Shown: piece after piece, positions 51,262-60,003 of the stretch | Layout of the letters: each line of letters opens with the position of its first letter | How positions within the stretch are numbered: position 1 is the first letter of the stretch | Source of the DNA: Pseudolysinimonas_A sp039912695 | Lineage (GTDB): Bacteria; Actinomycetota; Actinomycetes; Actinomycetales; Microbacteriaceae | DNA: 64,000 nucleotides | Direction of reading: 5' to 3' | NCBI RefSeq assembly: GCF_039912695.1 | Contig: NZ_JBDSPJ010000010.1 | Span: 16,927-80,926, forward strand | Program-made: the position numbers and the translations under genes | Notes under the pieces: model-generated | What the model was told of the DNA's origin: nothing | Seen by the model: only the letters and a program-made list of their open reading frames with translations | Database searches by the model: none

Positions 51262-51396
51262 ACCCCGATTTAACACCCCAACGGGCGGGAGGGGTCCGCC
51301 GAGACGGCTACCCTTGCCCCGAGCGCGACCACACGGCGCGGATGCGGTCGTCGCGACCGGGCCTTACTTAGGTCGGCGGTGTGGTTGGATGAGCCG

Positions 51397-52602
51397 ATGA
51401 TCGACATAAGTGACGCGTCGCACTCGAACCCGCTGGGCTTTTCCGGCACGCGGGACATGTTGCAGATCCTGCGCGACGGTCGACCACGCACGCGCACCGA
51501 ACTCGCCGCCATCACCGGGCTCGCCCGATCCACCGTGGGTTTGCGCGTCGACGCTCTGGTTCGACTGGGTCTGGTTGGCGCTGTCAGTGACGCTGTTTCT
51601 ACGGGCGGGCGTCCGTCATCCCAGATCGCTCTGGCGGCGAGCGGGCGAACCGTCCTCGGGGTCGACATCGGTGCTTCCCACATTCGGGTCGCCCTCACCG
51701 ACCTCACCGGCCGAATCGTGGATGAAGGCGGCGAAGCGATCGCGGTTTCCGAAGGGCCGATCCCGGTGCTGACCCGCGTCGCCGACCTCGGGAAGGCGCT
51801 GCTCGAGCGTTCCGGCCGTTCTGCTGACGACCTGCTCGCGATCGGAGTCGGCGTGCCCGGTCCGGTCGAACACAGCACCGGACGACCCACCAACCCGCCG
51901 ATCATGCCCGGTTGGGACCGCTTCGACGTCCCTGGCTGGCTCGGCGAGATCTTCGGGGTACCGGTGCTGGTCGACAACGACGTCAACATCATGGCTCTCG
52001 GCGAACGCGAACTGGCCTGGCCGGGTGTCGATGACCTCATCTTCGTCAAAGTGGCCACCGGCATCGGCTCGGGCGTTATTTCGGGCGGGCTACTGCAGCG
52101 CGGCGACCGGGGCACGGCGGGCGACATCGGGCACGTCTACGTCGCCCGAGGCGCCGACGTGCTGTGCCGGTGCGGAAACCGAGGCTGCCTTGAGGCGATC
52201 GCCTCGGGATCAGCTCTCGCGCGCATCCTCGGTGAATCAGGTCTGGCCACGGCGACCGGTCAAGACGTCGTCGAGCTCGTCAAACGCGGCAACGTCGACG
52301 CCATCCAGGCGGTGCGCCAGGCCGGTCGCGACATCGGCGAGGCCCTCACCATCTGCGTGAGCCTGATCAATCCCGCCGTCATTGTGATCGGCGGCTCGCT
52401 TGCGCAGGCCGGCGAACACCTCATCGCGGGTGCCCGCGAGATCGTCTACACCCGCTCCATGCCGATCGCGACCGAGCACCTGCAGATCACGCAGTCCAAG
52501 GCGGGGCCGGATGCCGCCATCCTGGGTGCGAGCATGCTCGCGATCCACCACGCCCTGTCACCGGAACGGGTAGAGGCGATGGTCACCGCCTCTACCCGTT
52601 GA
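51397..52602 (+). CDS. ROK family transcriptional regulator of the second carbohydrate locus
   Basis: 401 residues; ATG chosen over an in-frame GTG 18 bp upstream. HTH at about residues 17-57: GTRDMLQILRDGRPRTRTE, then LAAITGLARSTVGLRVDAL. Sensor part: VLGVDIGASHIRVAL, IGVGVPGPVEHSTG, VLVDNDVNIMALGE and the ROK zinc motif LCRCGNRGCLEAIASG. Central in a locus of divergent catabolic genes, so it probably controls them. The last 36 nt, including the stop, form a 14-bp hairpin. Confidence 0.88.
   Translation: MIDISDASHSNPLGFSGTRDMLQILRDGRPRTRTELAAITGLARSTVGLRVDALVRLGLVGAVSDAVSTGGRPSSQIALAASGRTVLGVDIGASHIRVALTDLTGRIVDEGGEAIAVSEGPIPVLTRVADLGKALLERSGRSADDLLAIGVGVPGPVEHSTGRPTNPPIMPGWDRFDVPGWLGEIFGVPVLVDNDVNIMALGERELAWPGVDDLIFVKVATGIGSGVISGGLLQRGDRGTAGDIGHVYVARGADVLCRCGNRGCLEAIASGSALARILGESGLATATGQDVVELVKRGNVDAIQAVRQAGRDIGEALTICVSLINPAVIVIGGSLAQAGEHLIAGAREIVYTRSMPIATEHLQITQSKAGPDAAILGASMLAIHHALSPERVEAMVTASTR
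52565..52600 (+). terminator. Terminator hairpin inside the 3' end of the ROK gene
   Basis: Arms AACGGGTAGAGGCG and CGCCTCTACCCGTT (perfect 14 bp), loop ATGGTCAC; the last arm bases include the T of TGA. The structure lies within coding sequence and can act in both orientations, since a minus-strand gene ends 22 bp further on. Confidence 0.75.
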
Positions 52603-52623
52603 AACCCCGAAGTTCGGGCGCGC

Positions 52624-53625
52624 CTACTTCGCGCTGAACGCCGCGTCGAACGCGGCATCCGGAGCGTCGAAAGCGAGCTTGCGCACGAACTCGAGGGCCT
52701 CGGGGGCGCCGAGGAGGCGATCCATCCCGGCGTCCTCCCACTCAACCGAAATCGGACCGGTGTAGCCGATCGAGTTCAGTGCACGGAAAGCGTCCTCCCA
52801 CGGAACGTCGCCGTGCCCGGTCGAGATAAAGTCCCAGCCGCGCTTCGGGTCCGCCCAGGCGAGGTGCGAGCCGAGGCGACCGTTGCGACCGTTCGTCATG
52901 CGCTTGCGGGTGTCCTTGCAGTCGACGTGGTAAATCCGATCCGCGAAGTCGAGCAGGAACCCGACCGAGTCGAGGTCTTGCCACACCATGTGGCTGGGGT
53001 CCCAGTTGAGGCCGAAAGCCGGACGATGGCCGATCGCCTCGAGGGTACGCACCGTTGTCCAGTAGTCGTACGCGATCTCGCTCGGGTGCACCTCGTGCGC
53101 GAACCGCACGCCGACCTCGTCGTAGACATCGAGGATGGGGTTCCACCGATCGGCGAAATCTTGGTAGCCGGCGTCGATGGTGGCCTGCGAGACCGGCGGG
53201 AACATCGCGACGTACTTCCAGATCGACGAGCCGGTGAAGCCGATGACGGTGTCGACGCCGAGCTTCGCGGCGAGCCGTGCCGTGTGCTTCATCTCTTCGG
53301 CCGCACGCTGCCGCACGCCCTCCGGGTCGCCGTCGCCCCAGACGTTGTCCGAGACGATGTCGCGGTGCCGTTGGTCAATCGGGTCGTCGCAGACCGCCTG
53401 GCCCTTGAGGTGATTCGAGATTGCGAACACCTTCAGGTTGTACGTGGCCAGCAGCTCGAGTTTGCCTTCGGCGTAGCCCGGCTCATCCCAGCGCCACGGG
53501 TCGAGGTGGTCGCCCCAGCAGGCGAGCTCGAGTCCGTCGTAGCCCCATCCGGAAGCCAGCTTCGCCACTTCTTCGAGCGGCAGATCGGCCCACTGGCCGG
53601 TGAACAGCGTGATCGGTCGGCCCAT
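52624..53625 (-). CDS. Sugar phosphate isomerase/epimerase-like TIM barrel
   Basis: 333 residues from an ATG with AAGGAG 7 nt upstream; the longer open frame is non-coding. Xylose-isomerase-like fold: LFTGQWADLPLEEVAKLAS, DGLELACWGDHLD, and metal ligands in HEVHPSEIAYD (Glu), LNWDPSHMVW (Asp/His), YHVDCKDT and VEWEDAG. Related to IolE/IolI and hydroxypyruvate isomerase-like proteins acting on sugars or cyclitols. Translated with the Gfo/Idh/MocA gene 35 bp upstream. Confidence 0.87.
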   Translation of the reverse strand: MGRPITLFTGQWADLPLEEVAKLASGWGYDGLELACWGDHLDPWRWDEPGYAEGKLELLATYNLKVFAISNHLKGQAVCDDPIDQRHRDIVSDNVWGDGDPEGVRQRAAEEMKHTARLAAKLGVDTVIGFTGSSIWKYVAMFPPVSQATIDAGYQDFADRWNPILDVYDEVGVRFAHEVHPSEIAYDYWTTVRTLEAIGHRPAFGLNWDPSHMVWQDLDSVGFLLDFADRIYHVDCKDTRKRMTNGRNGRLGSHLAWADPKRGWDFISTGHGDVPWEDAFRALNSIGYTGPISVEWEDAGMDRLLGAPEALEFVRKLAFDAPDAAFDAAFSAK

Positions 53626-53660
53626 GGTCGCTCCTTCGCGGGGTTTGGTTGGGATTGAGA

Positions 53661-54818
53661 CTAGACGGCAGTCCAGGCGCTGCCGGCGGCGGAACTGGTT
53701 TCGACCGCCTCGAGCACGCGCTGAACCTGAAGTCCGTCGGCGAAGCTCGGCGTCGGCTGGATGCCGGCGCTGATCGCTTCGACGAAGTCTTTGACCTGGT
53801 GGGAGAAGCCGTGCTCGTAGCCGAGCATGTGACCGGCCGGCCACCAGGCCGGGATGTACGGGTGAACCGGCTCGGTAACCAGAATCTTGGTGAACCCGCG
53901 TTCCGAATCGCGCGCTGTGCCGTCGTAGAAAAGCAGCGAGTTGAGGTCTTCAAGATCGAACGAGATCGCGCCCTCGGTGCCGGAGACTTCGAGACGCAGC
54001 GCGTTCTTGCGGCCGGTGGCGAACCGAGTCGCCTCGAAGGTTCCCAGAACTCCCGAGTCGTAGCGGCCCACGATGTGGGCGACGTCATCCACAGTGACCG
54101 TGCCCATCTCGCTGCCGCCTGTGCCGCCGAGGCCTGCCGAGGTCTCCTGTATGGGGCGCTCGGTGATGATGGTTTGAAGGGTGCCCGACACACTGGTGAG
54201 GTTCATCCCGGTCACGAACTGGGAGAGGTCGATCGCGTGAGCGCCAATGTCGCCGAGGGCGCCGGATCCGGCGATCTCTTTCTGCAGACGCCAGGTCAGC
54301 GGCATCGCGGGATCGTTGAGCCAATCCTGCAGGTACGAGGCCCGCACCTGGGTGACGCGGCCGATTCGTCCGGCGGCCACCATGTCGCGTGCGAGGGCTG
54401 CGGCCGGTACCCGGCGGTAGGTGAAACCCGTCATGGCGAGAGCGCCACCCGGCGCATTCGCCGCGGCCTCGGTCATCGCTTCGGCTTCGGCGACGGTGTT
54501 GGCGAGAGGCTTCTCGCACAGCACGTGCTTGCCGGCGGCGAGCGCCGCGATGGCAATCTCCGCGTGAGAATCACCGGGGGTCACGATGTCGACGACGTCG
54601 ATGTCGTCGCGAGTGACAACGGTGCGCCAGTCGGACGCTGACTCGTGCCATCCCCAACGGGCGGCATCGACTCCGGTGCTCTCGGCGTTACGCCCGACCA
54701 CAACGGTCATCTCGGGCTCTGCCGGGAGGTCAAAGAAGTGGGGGGCGACGCGCCAGCCCTGGGAGTGTGCTGCCCCCATAAAGCCGTGACCGATCATCGC
54801 GATGCGCAGAGGCGCCAT
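53661..54818 (-). CDS. Gfo/Idh/MocA family dehydrogenase
   Basis: 385 residues. NAD(P) motif MIGHGFMGAAHSQGW, then CEKPLANTVAEAEAM with the catalytic Lys of the EKP motif, and GDIGAHAIDLSQFV with the conserved Asp/His pair. Oxidises a sugar or cyclitol hydroxyl in family members such as inositol dehydrogenase and levoglucosan dehydrogenase. Neighbouring epimerase-like barrel and ABC importer suggest a 3-keto-sugar or cyclitol route. Confidence 0.9.
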   Translation of the reverse strand: MAPLRIAMIGHGFMGAAHSQGWRVAPHFFDLPAEPEMTVVVGRNAESTGVDAARWGWHESASDWRTVVTRDDIDVVDIVTPGDSHAEIAIAALAAGKHVLCEKPLANTVAEAEAMTEAAANAPGGALAMTGFTYRRVPAAALARDMVAAGRIGRVTQVRASYLQDWLNDPAMPLTWRLQKEIAGSGALGDIGAHAIDLSQFVTGMNLTSVSGTLQTIITERPIQETSAGLGGTGGSEMGTVTVDDVAHIVGRYDSGVLGTFEATRFATGRKNALRLEVSGTEGAISFDLEDLNSLLFYDGTARDSERGFTKILVTEPVHPYIPAWWPAGHMLGYEHGFSHQVKDFVEAISAGIQPTPSFADGLQVQRVLEAVETSSAAGSAWTAV

Positions 54819-54841
54819 GAAGCTTTTTCCCGTCTGTGGAG

Positions 54842-54874
54842 AGAGCGGGGCGCGCTATCAACGCGCCCCGCTCT
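54842..54874 (-). terminator. Terminator downstream of the binding-protein gene
   Basis: Perfect 13-bp stem AGAGCGGGGCGCG/CGCGCCCCGCTCT with loop CTATCAA, between the ABC binding-protein gene and the Gfo/Idh/MocA gene, so these two are probably separate transcripts or partially attenuated. Confidence 0.8.
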
Positions 54875-54903
54875 ATTCGGTGGTACCGCCTGTGGATCCG
54901 GGT

Positions 54904-55941
54904 CTAGGACTCGAACGCCGTGGGCAGGTACTTCGCCACGTTGTCCTTCGTCACCACGGGGGCGTTGAGCACGATGCGGTTAGGCACCTCGACCTCGACC
55001 AGGTCGCCCAAGGACTTGCCCTGAACGAGCAGGCGAGCCAGACGGATGCCGTCAGCTGCCTGGGTCGACGGGTAGATGACGGTCGCCTGGAGCGAGCTGT
55101 CACCAGCCTGGATGTGCCGCATGGCGTTCGCCGAACCGGCGCCGCCGACCATGAAGAACTCGCTGCGTCCTGCAGCTTCGATGGCGGCGAGAACGCCGAC
55201 ACCCTGGTCGTCATCGTGGTTCCAGATCGCGTCGATGTGCGGAGCGGCAGCGAGCAACTGTGACGTCACCGCTTCACCACCCTGAACCGTGAAGTCGGCA
55301 GCCACGCGGTTGGTGACCTTCAACCCACAGTCATCGAGTGCATCCGCAAAGCCGCGCGAGCGGTCCTGCGTCAGCGGAAGCGAATCGATACCGGCAATCT
55401 CTGCGATCACCGAGTCCGGCTTGCCGCCGAGCTGGCCGCAGATGTAGGTGCCGGCGCTGACACCCATGCCGTAGTTGTCACCGAGGATGGTGACGCGAGC
55501 GGCGAAGGTGCTCGAGAACTCGCGGTCGACGTTGATGACCGGGATGCCAGCCTCCATCGCCTTGATCGCGACTGCGGTCAGTGCGGCGCCATCGGTCGGC
55601 AGCAGCACGATCGCGTCGACCTTGTCGTTGATGAACGTTTCGACCTGGCTGATCTGAAGGTTGGCGTCGTTCGTGCCTTCCGCGACGACCAGGTTGATGT
55701 CCGGGTACTTCTTCGCTTCCGCAATGGCGGCCGAGTTGATGGCGCCGAGCCAGCCGTGGTCGGCCGCGGGTCCAGAGAAGCCGATGGTGATGGTGGTACC
55801 TGCATCGTCGTTACCGGTGTTGTTGGTTGGGCCGGTGTTTGCGCCGCCTCCACCCGTTGTGCATCCGGCAACTACGCCGGCCAGCAGCAGGGCGCCGGCA
55901 GCGGCGAGAAGTTGCCGACGTCGCGTCGTTGCTCCGAGCAT
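54904..55941 (-). CDS. Ribose-type ABC transporter binding lipoprotein
   Basis: 345 residues; lipobox VAGC (Cys27). Periplasmic-binding-protein type I fold like RbsB: ITIGFSGPAADHGWLGAINS, DAIVLLPTDGAALT, IPVINVDREFSS, and DAIWNHDDDQGVGVLAAIEA. RBS AGGAGG 7 nt before the ATG. Divergent from its ATPase and permease genes; intergenic palindromes would control both. Ligand not predictable. Confidence 0.9.
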   Translation of the reverse strand: MLGATTRRRQLLAAAGALLLAGVVAGCTTGGGGANTGPTNNTGNDDAGTTITIGFSGPAADHGWLGAINSAAIAEAKKYPDINLVVAEGTNDANLQISQVETFINDKVDAIVLLPTDGAALTAVAIKAMEAGIPVINVDREFSSTFAARVTILGDNYGMGVSAGTYICGQLGGKPDSVIAEIAGIDSLPLTQDRSRGFADALDDCGLKVTNRVAADFTVQGGEAVTSQLLAAAPHIDAIWNHDDDQGVGVLAAIEAAGRSEFFMVGGAGSANAMRHIQAGDSSLQATVIYPSTQAADGIRLARLLVQGKSLGDLVEVEVPNRIVLNAPVVTKDNVAKYLPTAFES

Positions 55942-56031
55942 GTGCTTCCTCCTAGGTCAATGATTCGCAAGGTTTGCCAACCGGACGGCCCACAGGGGGG
56001 ACCCCAGAGAAGGGAGCTGTCGCCGTTGACT

Positions 56032-56093
56032 TTGGTCACGGTAGCAGAAGTCGACGGTTGTCGGTCAACTTATGTTTAGTCATCGTCATAAGT
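56032..56093. promoter_or_regulatory. Candidate ROK operator between binding protein and ATPase genes
   Basis: Inverted repeat ACTTATG-N12-CATAAGT (56068-56093) and a shorter TGAC-TTTG-GTCA element just upstream (from about 56034). A minus-strand -35-like TTGACC (56064-56069) lies at the edge of the first arm. Binding by the ROK protein of this locus is inferred. Confidence 0.5.
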
Positions 56094-56117
56094 GCGTCAA
56101 TCTGTTATGTTCTCGGC

Positions 56118-57638
56118 ATGGTCAATGGCGACACCGGGACGTCGCTCCTGTCGATGCGCGGCATAGTGAAGGGCTTTTCCGGCGTAGCCGCCCTGAAAGG
56201 CGTCGATCTCGACGTGCGCGCGGGCGAGGTGCACTGCGTTCTCGGTCAGAACGGCGCAGGTAAATCCACCCTGATCAAGATCCTTTCGGGGGCCTACCAG
56301 CCCGACGCTGGCGAGATCCTCTGGAATGGCGAACCCGTCATCATCTCCAGTCCCTTTGCGGCCATCGGCTTGGGCATCGCGACGATGTACCAAGAGCTGG
56401 ATGTCGTCAACGGCCTCACGATCGCCGAAAATATCTTTCTCGGCCACGAGACGGCGACGATGGGAGTGCTCAACCGGCGCCGCGCGACGCGCGAGACACG
56501 CGAGCTGCTCACCCGACTCGGCCACGGCGACCTCTCCCCGAACCGCGAGGTCGGCACGCTCTCGGCCGCGGGCAAGCAGATCGTGAGCATGGCACGCGCC
56601 CTCTCCCACGACACCCGACTGATTGTGATGGACGAGCCGAGCGCCGTGCTCGACGCCGAAGAGGTGCGCAACCTGTTTCGCGTCGTCCACGAGTTGACCG
56701 CCCAGGGCATCGCCGTGATCTACATCTCGCACCGGCTGGAAGAGATTCGACAGATCGGCGACCGCATCACGGTGCTTAAGGACGGCATGAGCGTCGCGAG
56801 CGACCTTGAGGTCGCCAGTACCCCGACTCCGGAGCTCATCCATCTGATGACGGGCCGCACGCTTGAGCACGCCTTTCCGCCGCGCCCGGGTGTTGCGGCC
56901 GATGCGCCGGTCGTGCTCGATGTCGAGGGACTCTCGCTGCGCGCGACCTTCGCCGACGTCTCTTTCCAGGTTCGTGCTGGCGAGGTCGTCGGGTTGGCCG
57001 GCCTCGTTGGCTCCGGCCGATCCGAAATCCTCGAAGCCATCTACGGAGCACGCAAACCAACCGCGGGCACGGTACGCCTCGGTGACCGCCTGCTCAAGCC
57101 AGGCTCGGTTCGGGATGCCGTGTCGGCCGGAATCGGTCTGTCGCCCGAAGAGCGCAAGAGTCAGGGCCTGCTGCTCGAAGAACCGCTGTACCGCAACGTC
57201 ACGCTGTCGACAATCGCGCGGTTCGCGCGGCTCGGCGTACTCGACGAGCGCCGAGAACGCCGCGCTACAGCGGAGCAGCTCGATGCGCTCGAGGTGCGTC
57301 CCAGCAATCCTGACCGTCTTGCCGGCACCCTGTCCGGCGGTAACCAGCAGAAGATCATGCTCGCCCGGTGGCTGGTGCACGGCACCAAGGTCCTGCTGCT
57401 CGACGAGCCGACCCGTGGCGTCGACGTCGGTGCGCGCGCCGAGATCTACGCCCTCATTCGCCGCCTTGCCGAGGCAGGCACAGCCCTCGTCGTCGTGTCG
57501 AGCGAGATCGAGGAGGTGCTCGGCCTCGCCGATCGCGTGCTCGTCATCTCGGACGGTCGCGTCATCGAAACGACCGACGCGAGCGCCATCGACGAGCACG
57601 GCGTACTCGACCTCGTTATGAAAGGAACCGCCGCGTGA
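56118..57638 (+). CDS. Sugar ABC transporter ATPase, RbsA/MglA type (two ATPase domains)
   Basis: 506 residues from the ATG of MVNGDTG. First domain: Walker A GQNGAGKST (43-51), signature LSAAGKQIVSMARAL, Walker B LIVMDEPSAVL. Second domain has the degenerate Walker A GLVGSGRSE (no Lys), signature LSGGNQQKIMLARWL and DEPTRGVDVGA. This two-domain form powers ribose/galactose/cyclitol importers. GTGA overlap with the permease gene. Confidence 0.93.
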   Translation: MVNGDTGTSLLSMRGIVKGFSGVAALKGVDLDVRAGEVHCVLGQNGAGKSTLIKILSGAYQPDAGEILWNGEPVIISSPFAAIGLGIATMYQELDVVNGLTIAENIFLGHETATMGVLNRRRATRETRELLTRLGHGDLSPNREVGTLSAAGKQIVSMARALSHDTRLIVMDEPSAVLDAEEVRNLFRVVHELTAQGIAVIYISHRLEEIRQIGDRITVLKDGMSVASDLEVASTPTPELIHLMTGRTLEHAFPPRPGVAADAPVVLDVEGLSLRATFADVSFQVRAGEVVGLAGLVGSGRSEILEAIYGARKPTAGTVRLGDRLLKPGSVRDAVSAGIGLSPEERKSQGLLLEEPLYRNVTLSTIARFARLGVLDERRERRATAEQLDALEVRPSNPDRLAGTLSGGNQQKIMLARWLVHGTKVLLLDEPTRGVDVGARAEIYALIRRLAEAGTALVVVSSEIEEVLGLADRVLVISDGRVIETTDASAIDEHGVLDLVMKGTAA

Positions 57639-58687
57639 GCGAGCCGACCCCCATCCCCGTCGCCGAGGTCGCCGTATTGGGCACCCCTCAGCTCGCCGGC
57701 GAAGCGCCGCCGAGCGCGCTCCGGCGCTTCCTGAGTGGCGGCACCGGCCGCAACCTGGGGCTCGTGATCGCGCTCGCGGTCATCGTGGGTGTCGGGGCCC
57801 TGACCGCGGGCGACAGGTTCCTCAACTTCGAGAACTTCCTCACGATTGTCAGAGCCGCCTCGATCGTCGGCGTCATCACGGTCGGGATGACCTTCGTGAT
57901 CACGTCCGGGGGCATCGACCTCTCGGTCGGATCGGTCCTGGGGCTTTCCACAGTCGTCGCCTCTACCGCCGCCGTGCAGGCCGCGGCCAAGGAGACCTCC
58001 TGGCTGCTGCTCGTCGTCGTGGCGATCGCCGTCGGCGCCGCGGCGGGATTCGTGAACGGAATCGTGATCGCCTACGGGAGGGTCGTGCCCTTCATGGCGA
58101 CCCTCGCCATGCTCGTCGCCGCCAGCGGCCTCGCGGAGTTGATCTCCGACCGTAAGACGCTGATCATCAACAACACTGACTTTCTGAACTTCTTCCGCGG
58201 CGGCCTGCTCGGGGTGCCCGCCCTCATCTGGATCTTCGCGATCGTCGCGGTCGCCGGCTGGTTCCTGCTCGGCCGCACGACCTTCGGACGCCGCACCGTC
58301 GCACTCGGCGGTAACTACGAGGCGGCGCGTCTCGCCGGACTCAAGGTCAAGCGCCACATCGTCGCGCTCTACGTGCTCGCCGGAGCCACCGCCGGCATCG
58401 CGGGATTCATGATGATGGGCCGCACGTCGGTCGGCACCTCGACCCACGGCGGCGGCTACGAGTTGGATGCGATCGCCGCGGTGGTCGTCGGCGGCACCCT
58501 GCTCATCGGCGGCCGGGGCACGATCGTCGGAACCGTGTTCGGCGTGCTGATCTTCCAGACACTCATCAACATTTTCACGCAGAACAACCTGTCGACCTCG
58601 GTTCAGGCCATCACGAAGGGCGTCATCATCGTGGTTGCCGTGCTGCTCCAGCAGCGGTTCGCGGCGCGCGGTTCCCGCTCGACCTGA
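57635..58687 (+). CDS. Sugar ABC transporter permease, RbsC type
   Basis: 350 residues from GTG overlapping the ATPase stop. Hydrophobic protein with about ten helices; FVITSGGIDLSVGSVLGL and the cytoplasmic TFGRRTVALGGNYEAARLAG/ GLKVKRHIV pattern are the hallmarks of RbsC/XylH-like permeases. With the binding protein and ATPase forms one ribose-type importer. Confidence 0.92.
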   Translation: MSEPTPIPVAEVAVLGTPQLAGEAPPSALRRFLSGGTGRNLGLVIALAVIVGVGALTAGDRFLNFENFLTIVRAASIVGVITVGMTFVITSGGIDLSVGSVLGLSTVVASTAAVQAAAKETSWLLLVVVAIAVGAAAGFVNGIVIAYGRVVPFMATLAMLVAASGLAELISDRKTLIINNTDFLNFFRGGLLGVPALIWIFAIVAVAGWFLLGRTTFGRRTVALGGNYEAARLAGLKVKRHIVALYVLAGATAGIAGFMMMGRTSVGTSTHGGGYELDAIAAVVVGGTLLIGGRGTIVGTVFGVLIFQTLINIFTQNNLSTSVQAITKGVIIVVAVLLQQRFAARGSRST

Positions 58688-58695
58688 GGCTGCGT

Positions 58696-59925
58696 TCAGT
58701 CGGCGAGAGGCGGCACGCTCCACGGGCGCACCAAGAGCCAGAGGGATGCCGTGGCGACAGTCATCGCAGCCAGAACGACCCAGCCGACCGGCGCTCCCGA
58801 CGTCAGGCCGATGAACCCGGGAATGGTCGACACCAACCCGGCGATCGCGGCATTCGCGGCGCCCGTGAGAGATGCCGCCGTGCCGGCCTCTGTGCCGTGG
58901 TTGGCGAGGGTGAGCACCTGTATGCACGGGAAGCACAGTCCACAACTCGAGACCAGAAAAAAGAACGGCACGATGACCGTCAACGGTCCGTTACCGAGGT
59001 GTGCGGCGACGACGAGCGCGGCCCCCGACAACGCGATCGAGCTCGTACCGATCGCCAGCACCCACGCGGCCCCGATTCGCGGGACGAGCCGAGCCGAGAC
59101 CTGAACGGCGACCAGCAGCCCGAACGAGTTGAGGCCGAACAGCAGTCCGAACTGCTGTGGGTCGATGCCGTAGAGGTCCTGGAGCAGAAACGGCGACGAC
59201 GAGACGTAGCTCAGGATCGAGCTGAACACCATGCCTCCGATGAGAGCCGCCCCGAGAAAGACTCGGTCGCGAAACAGCGCCCGGAACCGGTCGAGGACGC
59301 TGACGCGCCCTGTGGTGCGACGAGCTTCGGCCGGCAGTGTTTCGACCAGAAAGACGGCGGTGGCTACCAACACGAACACGCCATACCCGGCCAGGAAGAC
59401 GAAGACCCCGCGCCAGTCCATCACCCGCAGCAGCTGCGACCCGATGAGCGGCGCGAGAACCGGGGCCAAGCCGTTGACGAGCGCGAGCCTCGAGAGCATC
59501 CGCACCAGGGGTTTGCCGCCGAACAGGTCGCGCACCATCGCCAACGCGACGACACTGCCAGCGGCCGCACCGACGCCCTGACCCACGCGCATCACGGCGA
59601 CCAGCTCGACGCTCGGGGCGAGGATCACACCGAGGCTCGCGATCACGTGCAGGGAACTCGCGACCAGCAGCGGGATGCGCCTGCCGATCGTGTCGCTCCA
59701 GGGTCCGATGATCAACTGGCCGATCCCGAAACCGATGGTTGTCGCAGTCAGGGTGAGCTGCACCGCGGCGTCGCTGGTGTGCAACTCTTCGGCGATGCGC
59801 GGGAACGCGGGCAGGTAGAGGTCGATCGTGAACGGCCCGAGCGCGGTCAGCGCACCCAGGATCAGGATGTATACCGTTCGCTGACGACGGCTGAGCGCGT
59901 CGCCGGGGTGGCTAAGTGTGGTCAT
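58696..59925 (-). CDS. MFS multidrug transporter, Bcr/CflA family
   Basis: 409 residues, 12 helices. Characteristic DHA1 features: ALGPFTIDLYLPAFPRIAEE in the first helix region (TIDLYLPAFP), motif A GPWSDTIGRRIPL and RMGQGV-like RVGQGVGAAAG. Exports drugs or amino acids (Bcr exports bicyclomycin; some relatives export cysteine). Convergent with the sugar permease, whose stop is 8 bp away. No dedicated regulator adjoins. Confidence 0.9.
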   Translation of the reverse strand: MTTLSHPGDALSRRQRTVYILILGALTALGPFTIDLYLPAFPRIAEELHTSDAAVQLTLTATTIGFGIGQLIIGPWSDTIGRRIPLLVASSLHVIASLGVILAPSVELVAVMRVGQGVGAAAGSVVALAMVRDLFGGKPLVRMLSRLALVNGLAPVLAPLIGSQLLRVMDWRGVFVFLAGYGVFVLVATAVFLVETLPAEARRTTGRVSVLDRFRALFRDRVFLGAALIGGMVFSSILSYVSSSPFLLQDLYGIDPQQFGLLFGLNSFGLLVAVQVSARLVPRIGAAWVLAIGTSSIALSGAALVVAAHLGNGPLTVIVPFFFLVSSCGLCFPCIQVLTLANHGTEAGTAASLTGAANAAIAGLVSTIPGFIGLTSGAPVGWVVLAAMTVATASLWLLVRPWSVPPLAD

Positions 59926-60003
59926 GCGGAAGCGGATTTCTTGGAGAGGTGAGACGGCGGGAGGGGACCGTCCGCACCCTCGGTGACGTGTCCTCTTGTG
60001 AGG

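Noticed and set aside
56097..57599. 500-codon frame antisense to the sugar ATPase
   Set aside because: Same reason; the ATPase frame has two complete ABC domains.
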